DNA of 6,053 bases from Thermodesulfatator sp. (GTDB lineage: Bacteria; Desulfobacterota; Dissulfuribacteria; Dissulfuribacterales; QOAL01), in contig QOAL01000168.1 in the NCBI GenBank assembly GCA_003978135.1, positions 1-6,053 of the forward strand, read 5' to 3'. The notes under the pieces are model-generated. The model saw nothing but the letters and a program-made list of their open reading frames with translations. It did no database searches and was not told the DNA's origin. The stretch's first letter is position 1, and every line of letters starts with the position of its first letter. This document shows, one piece after another, positions 1 to 6,053 of this stretch. Made by a program: the position numbers and the translations under genes.

Positions 1-17
1 GCGGAGGAGAAGGCCTT

Positions 18-2666
18 ATGAAACCACTCAAGGGCGCGGAGATAAGACAGCTTTTCCTGGACTATTTCAAGGAAAAAGGACACGAGATAGTTCCAAGCTC
101 TTCTCTGGTACCGGCAGACGATCCGAGCCTCCTCTTCACCAATGCCGGGATGGTGCAGTTCAAAAAGGTATTCCTGGGAGAAGAGACAAGGCCTTATAAG
201 CGTGCAGCATCATGCCAGAAATGTGTGCGGGCAGGAGGCAAGCACAACGACCTTGAAAATGTGGGTTATACTGCCAGACATCATACATTTTTCGAAATGC
301 TCGGGAATTTTTCCTTTGGCGACTACTTCAAGAAAGAGGCCATAGAATTTGCCTGGGAGCTCCTGGTTGACCGACTGGGTCTTCCAGTAGATAAGCTGTG
401 GGTCACTGTTTTTAGAGAAGATGACGAGGCGGCAAAACTTTGGCCAGAACGTACAGGCATTTCTCCTGACAGGGTGGTAAGGCTTGATGAAGAGGACAAT
501 TTCTGGGCCATGGGAGATACCGGGCCATGCGGACCGTGCTCTGAGATACTCATTGACCAAGGAGAACATGTAGGTTGCAAGAGGCCAGACTGCAAGGTGG
601 GATGTGACTGTGACAGGTACCTGGAGATATGGAATCTCGTATTCATGCAGTTTTTCAGGGACCGGGACGGCACAATGACACCGTTGCCAGAACCCTGTAT
701 TGACACGGGGATGGGCCTTGAACGCATAGCTGCCGTATGCCAGGGCAAGCTGAACAATTTCGATACAGATCTTTTTTCTAACATACTCAATGTGCTCGAA
801 GAGCTGTCCGGCAGGCAATACGGCAGCGAAAACATCACGGACGTTGCCATGAGGGTTATCGCTGACCACTCAAGGGCCAGCGCCTTCCTGATTGCTGACG
901 GTGTTATTCCGTCAAACGAAGGACGAGGCTATGTGCTCAGGCGCATAATAAGGCGTGCAGTAAGATACGGCAGGGTACTGGGCTTGACAGAGCCTTTCAT
1001 GAAAAAGGCTGCCAGCCAGGTGGTGGAAGACATGAATGATGTATACCCAGGGCTCTCACAGGCCAGGACATTTATAGGTCAGGTACTGGACCATGAGGAA
1101 ACCAGGTTTGCTGAAACACTGGGTACGGGAATGAGGATGCTCGAGGAATACATCCTGGGTATGAAGGAAAAGGGCCAGGATACCATCGAAGGCCATTTTG
1201 TCTTTAAGCTCTACGACACGTATGGGCTTCCAGTGGATGTAGTTCGTGACGTGTGCCAGGAACAGGGACTCAAATTTGACCGGCAGGGCTATGAAAAAAA
1301 GCGCCAGGAGCAGAAGGTACGGTCCAGGGGAGCAGCCAAGGAAAAAGTCACAGAGAAACTGCCGGATATTTACAGACGCCTTCTAAAGGAGGGCAAGGGG
1401 AAAAGGTTCACCGGCTATGAATCCACCTTTGGCACCTCAAAGGTGCTGGCCCTGGTCCAAAATGGTCAGGAAGTTGCCTCGGCAGGCAAGGGCTGGAAAG
1501 GAGAACTTGTCACAGAGGAAACCCCGTTCTATGCAGAATCAGGCGGCCAGGCTGGCGACAGGGGCACCATAAAGGCTCCCAGTGGCACAGCCCTGGTAGT
1601 TGACACCATAAAGCGTGGAGATCTCATCATACACATAATTGAGGTGGAGGATGGCCAGATCAGGTTGAACGACCAGATACAACTCATGGTCCAGGAAGGA
1701 AGACGCCTTGACACTGCGAGGAATCACACGGCCACCCACCTTCTTCATGCTGCCCTGAAAAAGGTCCTGGGAGGCCATGTTAACCAGGCCGGATCTCTCG
1801 TGGAAGCAGACAGGCTTCGCTTTGATTTTTCACATCTTTCCAGTGTCACCAGGCAGGAACTCAAGGAAATAGAGGCCATTGTCAACGAAAAGGTGCGGGC
1901 AGACATCCCGGTTGAAACCGAGGTACTGTCACAGGAAGAGGCACTTGAAAGGGGAGCTACTGCCCTTTTCGGAGAAAAATACGGCCAGACCGTCAGGCTG
2001 GTAAACATACCGGGTTTCAGCATGGAGCTTTGCGGAGGAACCCATTTGAACAGAACAGGCCAGATAGGTCTTTTCAAGATCATGTCAGAGTCCAGCGTGG
2101 CATCAGGAATAAGAAGGATAGAGGCAGTTACCGGCTCCCATGCCGTAAAGGCAGTTCAAGCTCTGGAGGATGATTTCCTGCACGTGGCAGAAATTCTCAA
2201 ATGTCCTTCAAATGCAGTGATAAAGCGGATCGAAGGCCTTAACGCCAGGGTAAGGGAACTGGAAAAAGACCTGAAAAAGGCCCTTGCCGGTTCTGCTGTT
2301 TCAGACATTGATCAGCTTGTTTCCCAGGCAGAAGAGATAAATGGCATCAAGGTGGTAACGGCAGTATTACCAAATATGGATGCCACCACCCTCAGGGATA
2401 TGGGAGACCGGATCAGGGACAAGGCAGGTTCCGGGGTTGTTGTCCTTGGCTCCTCCAAAAACGGAAAGGCCCTTCTGCTCACCATGGTCACCAAGGACCT
2501 TGCCGGGGAAATTCATGCTGGCAACATAGTCAAGGAAATTGCCAGGTACATTGGAGGCGGTGGCGGGGGACGCCCAGACATGGCACAGGCAGGCGGTTCA
2601 AGACCTGAGGGGCTTTCATCTGCCCTTGAAGCAGCCCAGGAAGTAATACGGAATATGTCACCTTGA
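18..2666 (+). CDS. alaS: Alanine--tRNA ligase (alanyl-tRNA synthetase), complete
   Basis: This cytosolic class II synthetase charges tRNA-Ala with alanine using ATP and clears mischarged Ser- and Gly-tRNA-Ala. At 882 aa it has the usual full bacterial length. The catalytic domain fills about residues 1-250 (FTNAGMVQFK at 40-49, RHHTFFEMLGNFSFGDYFK at 87-105, GDTGPCGPCSEI at 166-177, DTGMGLER at 229-236). A tRNA-recognition region runs to about 450. The editing domain carries the zinc-site motifs HTATH (H570, H574) and CGGTH (C672, H676). A short helical, coiled-coil-like stretch lies near 735-757, and the C-terminal C-Ala domain contains the Gly-rich GGGGGGRPDMAQAGG near 846-860. The ATG at 18 is well supported by GGAGGAG at 3-9, eight bases upstream, and by the standard N-terminus. 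No key residue is missing. In many deltaproteobacteria recA/recX precede alaS; that DNA would lie left of this window and cannot be seen. The stop is followed after 29 nt by the membrane methyltransferase-like gene. Confidence 0.98.
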   Translation: MKPLKGAEIRQLFLDYFKEKGHEIVPSSSLVPADDPSLLFTNAGMVQFKKVFLGEETRPYKRAASCQKCVRAGGKHNDLENVGYTARHHTFFEMLGNFSFGDYFKKEAIEFAWELLVDRLGLPVDKLWVTVFREDDEAAKLWPERTGISPDRVVRLDEEDNFWAMGDTGPCGPCSEILIDQGEHVGCKRPDCKVGCDCDRYLEIWNLVFMQFFRDRDGTMTPLPEPCIDTGMGLERIAAVCQGKLNNFDTDLFSNILNVLEELSGRQYGSENITDVAMRVIADHSRASAFLIADGVIPSNEGRGYVLRRIIRRAVRYGRVLGLTEPFMKKAASQVVEDMNDVYPGLSQARTFIGQVLDHEETRFAETLGTGMRMLEEYILGMKEKGQDTIEGHFVFKLYDTYGLPVDVVRDVCQEQGLKFDRQGYEKKRQEQKVRSRGAAKEKVTEKLPDIYRRLLKEGKGKRFTGYESTFGTSKVLALVQNGQEVASAGKGWKGELVTEETPFYAESGGQAGDRGTIKAPSGTALVVDTIKRGDLIIHIIEVEDGQIRLNDQIQLMVQEGRRLDTARNHTATHLLHAALKKVLGGHVNQAGSLVEADRLRFDFSHLSSVTRQELKEIEAIVNEKVRADIPVETEVLSQEEALERGATALFGEKYGQTVRLVNIPGFSMELCGGTHLNRTGQIGLFKIMSESSVASGIRRIEAVTGSHAVKAVQALEDDFLHVAEILKCPSNAVIKRIEGLNARVRELEKDLKKALAGSAVSDIDQLVSQAEEINGIKVVTAVLPNMDATTLRDMGDRIRDKAGSGVVVLGSSKNGKALLLTMVTKDLAGEIHAGNIVKEIARYIGGGGGGRPDMAQAGGSRPEGLSSALEAAQEVIRNMSP

Positions 2667-2682
2667 CGGATGGACAGTTCCC

Positions 2683-2688
2683 AAGGGA
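2683..2688 (+). promoter_or_regulatory. Ribosome binding site that decides the start of the ICMT-like gene
   Basis: AAGGGA lies eight bases before the ATG at 2696. The same frame is open back to a TTG at 2663 that overlaps the alaS stop (TTGA). That TTG has no purine-rich sequence at a suitable distance, and the 11 extra residues are polar and unlike the rest of the protein. I therefore prefer the ATG at 2696. Translational coupling from the TTG cannot be excluded. Confidence 0.6.
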
Positions 2689-2695
2689 AAACAAC

Positions 2696-3220
2696 ATGCA
2701 AAAAACCCAGATCTGGAAATTTTTTTACTGGCCCGTTGTATGGATCCTGGCCCTGTGGCCATGGCATGTGACAGCCTCTTCTCATCTGTCAGGCGTTATT
2801 TTCATAAGATTTGCCGGTTTAACTGTCCTTGCATACGGCCTAATGGTGCATATATTGGCGGGCAAGACCCTCAAGAGGCTGGGCCACACACCAGAAAACA
2901 AGAGTATCTGGCCGGATGTCCTGGTTACTTCTGGTATTTATTCCAGCATGAGACATCCTCAGCACCTGGGTCTTATACTGATTCCCCTGGGCATCGCCCT
3001 CCTCATTTGCACTTTTCAGGCCCTGTTGGCAGCAGGCTGGACCGTGGCAGCAGGTCTTTTTTTTGTACTGGTAATTGAAGAACCGGAATGCCTGAGAAAA
3101 TTTGGCAAATCTTATTGTGATTACATGGCCAAAACCCCTGCCTTTTCCCTGGGTCCCCAGGCATTCAGCCAGGGCCTGCGATTCCTGAAGGACCTGAAAA
3201 GAAATCCTGGCGAAGGTTAA
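2696..3220 (+). CDS. Integral membrane protein, isoprenylcysteine carboxyl methyltransferase (ICMT)/PEMT-like family
   Basis: This is a 174-aa inner-membrane protein. Hydrophobic segments lie near residues 9-25, 31-54 and 90-127; the last is long enough for a helical hairpin. The family signature is in the C-terminal half: SGIYSSMRHPQHLG at 79-92 (family pattern GxYxxxRHPxYxG, here with His in place of the usual Tyr) and EEPECLRKFGKSYCDYMAKT at 128-147 (family pattern EE..L...FG..Y..Y). In characterised members these elements form the S-adenosylmethionine pocket at the membrane face, so SAM-dependent methylation of a lipid or small hydrophobic acceptor is likely. Bacteria generally lack prenylated CaaX proteins, so the eukaryotic substrate should not be assumed. 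The N-terminus is short compared with eukaryotic ICMT but normal for bacterial members. The gene follows alaS by 29 nt with no terminator between, so readthrough from the alaS promoter is likely. No functional link to alanylation is evident. Confidence 0.82.
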   Translation: MQKTQIWKFFYWPVVWILALWPWHVTASSHLSGVIFIRFAGLTVLAYGLMVHILAGKTLKRLGHTPENKSIWPDVLVTSGIYSSMRHPQHLGLILIPLGIALLICTFQALLAAGWTVAAGLFFVLVIEEPECLRKFGKSYCDYMAKTPAFSLGPQAFSQGLRFLKDLKRNPGEG

Positions 3221-3236
3221 GTATTCTTTTTGATGT

Positions 3237-3263
3237 CCTGACCCAAGGTCAGGGGCCATTTTA
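3237..3263 (+). terminator. Probable Rho-independent terminator of the alaS unit
   Basis: CCTGACC (3237-3243) and GGTCAGG (3247-3253) form a perfect 7-bp stem around a CAA loop, 16 nt after the methyltransferase-like stop codon. The downstream T-run is weak: GGCCA separates the stem from TTTT at 3259-3262. The position between two gene groups supports a terminator, but the poor U-tract means termination may be partial. Confidence 0.5.
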
Positions 3264-3267
3264 ATCC

Positions 3268-3295
3268 TTGGCATGCAGAAAATTTTCGTTATTAT
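3268..3295 (+). promoter_or_regulatory. Predicted sigma-70-type promoter for the lectin-fold/ABC importer operon
   Basis: TTGGCA (3268-3273) and TATTAT (3290-3295) each match five of six positions of the TTGACA and TATAAT consensus hexamers, with a 16-nt spacer. Transcription would begin near 3302, leaving a leader of about 100 nt before the ATG at 3405. This is the only gap long enough to hold a promoter for the downstream operon. I looked for a sigma-54 promoter at the same TTGGCAT and found no GC element at -12. The call is a pattern match by eye in AT-rich DNA. Confidence 0.42.
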
Positions 3296-3296
3296 T
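3278..3296 (+). promoter_or_regulatory. Weak Fur-box-like operator candidate over the -10 region
   Basis: GAAAATTTTCGTTATTATT agrees with the classical enterobacterial Fur box (GATAATGATAATCATTATC) at 12 of 19 positions. It covers the spacer and -10 hexamer of the predicted promoter, where a repressor would block RNA polymerase. Its left half is a perfect 10-bp palindrome, GAAAATTTTC (3278-3287). Iron control would suit a COG1840-type importer. AT-rich promoter DNA often scores this well by chance, so this is only a candidate. Confidence 0.22.
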
Positions 3297-3299
3297 CCG

Positions 3300-3355
3300 A
3301 GAGACTGCCTGTATGTGTTTCAGGTTTTATCAACAACACGGATGCATCAGTCTCT
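3300..3355 (+). other. Long imperfect hairpin in the predicted 5' leader
   Basis: The outer stem is a perfect 8-bp match, AGAGACTG (3300-3307) with CAGTCTCT (3348-3355). After a small CC/T internal loop, TGTAT (3310-3314) pairs with ATGCA (3342-3346) including one G-U pair. After a GG bulge (3340-3341), GTGTT (3315-3319) pairs with AACAC (3335-3339). The apical loop is 3320-3334. This gives about 18 pairs in 56 nt, followed three bases later by TTTTT (3359-3363). It starts almost at the predicted transcription start and ends 49 nt before the next ATG. It could stabilise the mRNA 5' end, attenuate transcription, or act as a second terminator for the upstream unit. I recognise no known riboswitch class in it. 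Confidence 0.4.
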
Positions 3356-3404
3356 ATGTTTTTATTCCTGGTCGTCAACAATCTAAAAGAAAAGTGAGAA
3401 AAAA

Positions 3405-4118
3405 ATGAAGTACTCAGAAAACTTGCAAAGGTTCATGTTTTTTTTAGTTATCTGTCTTTCAATGCTTCTGGCATACGGACCCCCGGGTTTTTGTGGTGAA
3501 CAGAGCAATGCCAAAACAGACAGCAAGGGGAAAAGCCTGGTGATCAACTTTGACCAGTCCTCAACACTTCCTGCCGGCTTCAGGGTTGAGACCACTGGCC
3601 GCAGCCTGCATGATGCAGTCTGGAAGGTAGTAGAATGCCAGCAGGCCCCGTCCAGACCCAATGTGCTCAGAATAACCCGGATAAAATCCCCTTCAGGCTC
3701 CCAGTTCAACATTTGCTGGACAGACAGGGTAAGATTCAGAGATGGCGATATAGAGGTCAAGGTCAGGGCGGACAGCGGACGAATAGACCAGGGCGGAGGC
3801 CCTATTTGGAGGGTGAAGGACAAATCCAACTATTATGTTGCGCGCCTAAATCCCCTGGAAGATAACTTCCGTATTTACTATGTAAAAAACGGTCGAAGGA
3901 TCATGATTGGGACCGCTTCCGTCAGGGGGATAAGAGAAGGTCAATGGTTCACCATAAAAATCCGAGTTAATGGAGACATGATAACAGGATGGGTAAACGG
4001 GAAAAAAATGATAGAGGTGAAGGACTCCACCCTGAAGGATGAGGGAGGCGTTGGAATGTGGAGCAAGGCAGACGCAGCATCTTCCTTTGATGACCTTGTC
4101 ATAAATACATCTGACTAA
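3405..4118 (+). CDS. Secreted LamG/DUF1080-like (concanavalin-like beta-sandwich) protein of unknown function
   Basis: The 237-aa product begins with an apparent Sec signal peptide: basic residues to R9, a hydrophobic core at about 10-24, and probable cleavage around residues 30-31. The cysteine in GFC (C30) does not make a good lipobox, so a soluble periplasmic or exported protein is more likely than a lipoprotein. The mature part resembles the DUF1080/LamG group of jelly-roll domains: GDIEVKVRADSGRIDQGGG (114-132), IWRVKDKSNYYVARLNPLED (134-153), YYVKNGRR (158-165), GQWFTIKIRVNG (179-190), GWVNGKKMIEVKD (195-207), GGVGMWSKADAASSFDDLVI (214-233). Relatives are annotated as glycoside-hydrolase-like or carbohydrate-binding, but I cannot point to catalytic residues, so enzymatic activity is not claimed. 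AGTGAG at 3393-3398 is a modest ribosome site six bases before the ATG. It is the first gene of the operon, with 16 nt to the binding-protein gene, which suggests a role alongside the importer. Confidence 0.85.
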   Translation: MKYSENLQRFMFFLVICLSMLLAYGPPGFCGEQSNAKTDSKGKSLVINFDQSSTLPAGFRVETTGRSLHDAVWKVVECQQAPSRPNVLRITRIKSPSGSQFNICWTDRVRFRDGDIEVKVRADSGRIDQGGGPIWRVKDKSNYYVARLNPLEDNFRIYYVKNGRRIMIGTASVRGIREGQWFTIKIRVNGDMITGWVNGKKMIEVKDSTLKDEGGVGMWSKADAASSFDDLVINTSD

Positions 4119-4134
4119 AGGCATAAGAATTATC

Positions 4135-5166
4135 ATGTCAAGATCCCTTAAGACCCTTGGCCTCACCGTACTCATTACGGCCTGTTTACTTTTTCCAGCT
4201 TGCACCCAGGACAAAGGGAAACAGGTAGTGGTTTACACCTCTGTGGATGACATCTTTGCAAGGCCTGTGGCACAAGAATTCGAAAAAACCACCGGAATAA
4301 GTGTAAAGCTGGTGACTGACACAGAGGAAACCAAAAGTACAGGCCTGTTGAACCGGCTCATTGCAGAAAAGAACAGACCTGTTGCCGATGTGTTCTGGAG
4401 TGGAGACCCGGCCAGGGCAGCACTACTCAAGAAAAAGGGTGTTTCTGCTCCCTATATCTCCCCGGCTGCCCAGGGCCTGCCTGTAGAATTTTCAGACCCG
4501 GAGGGGTACTGGATAAGCTTTTCCACCCGGGCCAGGATGATCATATACAACAGCGAGCATGTTGCAGAAGGGAAGAAACCCACCTCTATATATGACCTTG
4601 TGAATGAAAGGTTCAAAGGAAAGGCCTGTATAGCAAATCCGCTGTTCGGCACCACCTCAATGCACGCAGCAGCCCTGTTCCAGGTGCTGGGTGATGAAAA
4701 GGCAAAACAGTTCTTCGAGGATTTTGCAACAAACGGCGGCCAAATCCTGGGTTCAAACGGAGATGTGAAAAACAAGGTTGCCAGTGGTCAGTGTCTCCTT
4801 GGCCTGACGGACTCGGATGACGTGAGCGTGGCAGTCATGGAAGGCAAGCCGGTAGGCTATGTATTTCCGGATCAAGATGCCTTTGGCACACTTCTAATCC
4901 CTAACTGTGCAGTCCTGATAAAGGGGGCGCCACACCTGGCAGAGGCCCAGAAATTCATGGACTTTCTCCTGGGACCTGAAACCGAACGTATGCTTGCCCA
5001 AAGCAGGGCCGCACAGATACCGCTCAGGCCTGGTGTAAAAGGGCCGGATATATTCCCGTCCATAAAAAAGATAAAGGCCATGAATGTAAAATATCCTGAA
5101 CTTGCAGTTACTCTTGAAAAAATCATGCAGGGTTTTTTAAAGGAATGGACTGACAGGAATTCATGA
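4135..5166 (+). CDS. ABC importer substrate-binding lipoprotein, AfuA/FbpA-like (COG1840); substrate uncertain
   Basis: The 343-aa protein has a lipoprotein signal with basic S-R-S-L-K, a hydrophobic core and LFPAC, predicting lipidation at C23 and anchoring at the inner membrane. The mature part is a two-lobed periplasmic binding fold: VVVYTSVDDIFARPVAQEFE (31-50), TDTEETKSTGLLNRLIAEK (61-79), ADVFWSGDPAR (84-94), GYWISFSTRARMIIYN (124-139), LGLTDSDDVSVAVMEGKPVG (222-241) and a C-terminal FMDFLLGPETERMLAQ (274-289). These match proteins usually annotated as iron(III)-binding. Ferric-binding FbpA uses adjacent tyrosines in a segment like INNYYW. The corresponding segment here appears to be TDSDDV (225-230), so the classical iron site is probably absent. 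The ribosome site is poor: TAAAGG at 4116-4121 is 13 nt upstream and overlaps the previous stop codon, so translation may depend on coupling. The permease start overlaps its stop as ATGA. Confidence 0.92.
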   Translation: MSRSLKTLGLTVLITACLLFPACTQDKGKQVVVYTSVDDIFARPVAQEFEKTTGISVKLVTDTEETKSTGLLNRLIAEKNRPVADVFWSGDPARAALLKKKGVSAPYISPAAQGLPVEFSDPEGYWISFSTRARMIIYNSEHVAEGKKPTSIYDLVNERFKGKACIANPLFGTTSMHAAALFQVLGDEKAKQFFEDFATNGGQILGSNGDVKNKVASGQCLLGLTDSDDVSVAVMEGKPVGYVFPDQDAFGTLLIPNCAVLIKGAPHLAEAQKFMDFLLGPETERMLAQSRAAQIPLRPGVKGPDIFPSIKKIKAMNVKYPELAVTLEKIMQGFLKEWTDRNS

Positions 5167-6053
5167 GCCTTTCTGTATTGGTTCTTGAAAGGCCTGGCAG
5201 GTGGCGACTGGCAGGCCTTCTCCTTGTTTTTACTGCTTCGCTGCTGCCGGCAGTGCCACTTTTTTCGGCATGGGGGGATTCTGTCCATCTGCTCAGCCCT
5301 GAAAAACTCGGCAAATTTTCCATCCTCCTTTTCAAAAGCCTGGCAACAAGCCTCTTGGGAGGAATTTTCGGGCTTCTGCTTGGGCTTTCAACAGGCATAT
5401 TTTACGCCTTTTATGATTATCCATGGAAAAAGCCCTTTTTGTTTTCCTTTTTGCTGACGATTATGGTCCCTACCCTTCTCTGGTCAATCAGCCTGAACAA
5501 CCTGTCTGTCCTTTCACCCTTTCCTGTCTATCTTTTTCATGGCTACCCTGCCCTGATACTGGTCACGGTCATGGTCACTTTTCCCCTGGTCACTGCATCC
5601 ACTATTTCTGCATGCTCGGGACTTAACCCCAGCCAGTGTGACGCAGTACGGATGGCTGCAGGAGAAGGCCGGCTCTTGAAACTTGCAGTGAGATATGTTC
5701 TGCCTGCGGCCATAGTAGCTGCATGCCTTGGCAGCCTCCTGATAATATCAAGTCCAGGTCCTGCCATGGGCCTGGGAGTGAAAACCGCGGTGACGGAAAT
5801 CCTCGTGAGCTTTTCAGCCCTTTATGACATGAAACTGGCTGCTGTCCAGTGCCTGCTTATGTCAGGAGCGACCCTGATTTTTACTGTCTCAGTACTTGCC
5901 TTTTCAGGCAAAAGGCCCATGGAACTTCTGGTCTCATCTGCAAAGGGCCTGGCAGCCAAAAGACATGAAAAAATGTCCAGGCTGGCATTTTACTTCAACC
6001 TTGTATGCTGCCTTGTCTTCGTGGCAATGCCTGTAACAGGCCTTGTTCTCCCG
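5163..6053 (+). CDS. ABC importer permease, FbpB/ThiP-like, partial (3' end outside the window)
   Basis: The reading frame from ATG at 5163 stays open for 297 codons to the right edge, so the gene is cut only by the window. The start overlaps the binding-protein stop (ATGA), with AGGA at 5155-5158 four bases upstream. Hydrophobic segments lie near residues 16-36, 60-84, 91-112, 129-150, 178-198, 226-247 and 275-297. The cytoplasmic coupling loop (EAA motif), which contacts the ATPase, is at about 160-181: DAVRMAAGEGR followed by YVLP. Segments 1-6 thus make one complete permease domain. A basic linker (AAKRHEK, 264-270) leads into a seventh segment, the likely start of a second domain. This fits the fused two-domain permeases of about 500-560 aa typical of iron(III) and thiamine importers. 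The companion ATPase is expected downstream. Confidence 0.9.
   Translation, partial: MSLSVLVLERPGRWRLAGLLLVFTASLLPAVPLFSAWGDSVHLLSPEKLGKFSILLFKSLATSLLGGIFGLLLGLSTGIFYAFYDYPWKKPFLFSFLLTIMVPTLLWSISLNNLSVLSPFPVYLFHGYPALILVTVMVTFPLVTASTISACSGLNPSQCDAVRMAAGEGRLLKLAVRYVLPAAIVAACLGSLLIISSPGPAMGLGVKTAVTEILVSFSALYDMKLAAVQCLLMSGATLIFTVSVLAFSGKRPMELLVSSAKGLAAKRHEKMSRLAFYFNLVCCLVFVAMPVTGLVLP
5189..5219 (+). repeat. Inverted repeat (potential mRNA hairpin) at the start of the permease gene
   Basis: AAGGCCTG (5189-5196) and CAGGCCTT (5212-5219) are perfect 8-bp inverted arms. Inside them, after one G-G mismatch, CAG (5198-5200) can pair with CTG (5208-5210) around a 7-nt loop. It begins 26 nt after the permease start and is read through as LERPGRWRLAGLL. 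A stem here could lower permease output relative to the binding protein or protect the upstream mRNA, but it may be a by-product of Gly/Leu/Arg codons. Confidence 0.3.

Noticed and set aside
210..869. Long antisense open frames (up to 219 codons) opposite alaS on the - strand.
   Set aside because: They overlap a fully recognised alaS, have no family features or ribosome sites, and are explained by codon-composition shadowing.
3268..3290. Possible sigma-54 (-24/-12) promoter at TTGGCAT.
   Set aside because: The -24 GG is present, but no TTGC-type -12 element lies at the required distance; the sequence there is AAAATTTT.
3273..3386. A 37-codon open frame from ATG at 3273 through the leader region (starts MQKIFVIIPRDC), a possible leader peptide.
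   Set aside because: There is no purine-rich ribosome site upstream, its ATG lies within the predicted promoter (so it would not be on that transcript), and the composition is unremarkable. It probably reflects chance in a short gap.
3405..3500. Treating the lectin-fold protein as a lipoprotein because of the cysteine at residue 30.
   Set aside because: The residues before it (PGF) do not fit the lipobox, which needs a small residue at -1. Ordinary signal peptidase cleavage is more plausible.
5040..5145. T-run (GGTTTTTTAA, about 5130-5140) near the end of the binding-protein gene as a terminator.
   Set aside because: No stable GC-rich stem precedes it, and it lies within coding sequence just before the overlapping permease start.
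5185..5626. Overlapping + strand open frames at 5185-5457 and 5423-5626 that could look like small genes.
   Set aside because: The frame starting at ATG 5163 runs through the same DNA to the window edge and encodes a convincing ABC permease with membrane spans and an EAA loop. The small frames are out-of-frame shadows.

Overview
The window reads entirely on the + strand and looks like ordinary chromosomal DNA of a Gram-negative, probably anaerobic bacterium. The alanyl-tRNA synthetase has the Cys-rich insert GCKRPDCKVGCDCDRYLEIWN, common in Desulfobacterota and relatives (old deltaproteobacteria), and base composition looks balanced. This taxonomic placement comes from memory of the family and is tentative. 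I see no mobile element, CRISPR array, tRNA or rRNA.

Layout. (1) 18-2666 is a complete alaS with a strong Shine-Dalgarno at the very left edge. (2) 2696-3220 is a small multi-span membrane protein of the isoprenylcysteine carboxyl methyltransferase (ICMT)/PEMT-like superfamily. It follows alaS by 29 nt and is probably cotranscribed with it. (3) 3221-3404 is the only sizeable gap between genes. It holds a likely terminator hairpin for the alaS unit, a plausible sigma-70-type promoter with a weak Fur-box-like sequence over its -10, and a long imperfect hairpin that would lie at the 5' end of the next transcript. (4) 3405-5166 and onward is a second operon: a secreted LamG/DUF1080-like beta-sandwich protein, a lipoprotein substrate-binding protein of the AfuA/FbpA (COG1840) type, and the start of a large ABC permease that runs off the right edge. 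The last two genes overlap by 4 nt (ATGA).

How the genes fit together. The second operon looks like an ABC importer: the binding protein sits on the outer face of the inner membrane and the permease is in that membrane. The ATPase is expected downstream, outside the window. Family annotation would say ferric iron, but the binding protein has Asp-Asp (TDSDD) where I expect the iron-binding Tyr-Tyr pair, so the substrate is open. The lectin-fold protein at the head of the operon is the least explained part.

I did not find a clearly new system. The points most worth following up are the secreted lectin-fold/importer pairing, the altered binding site, and the structured leader with its overlapping promoter and operator candidates.
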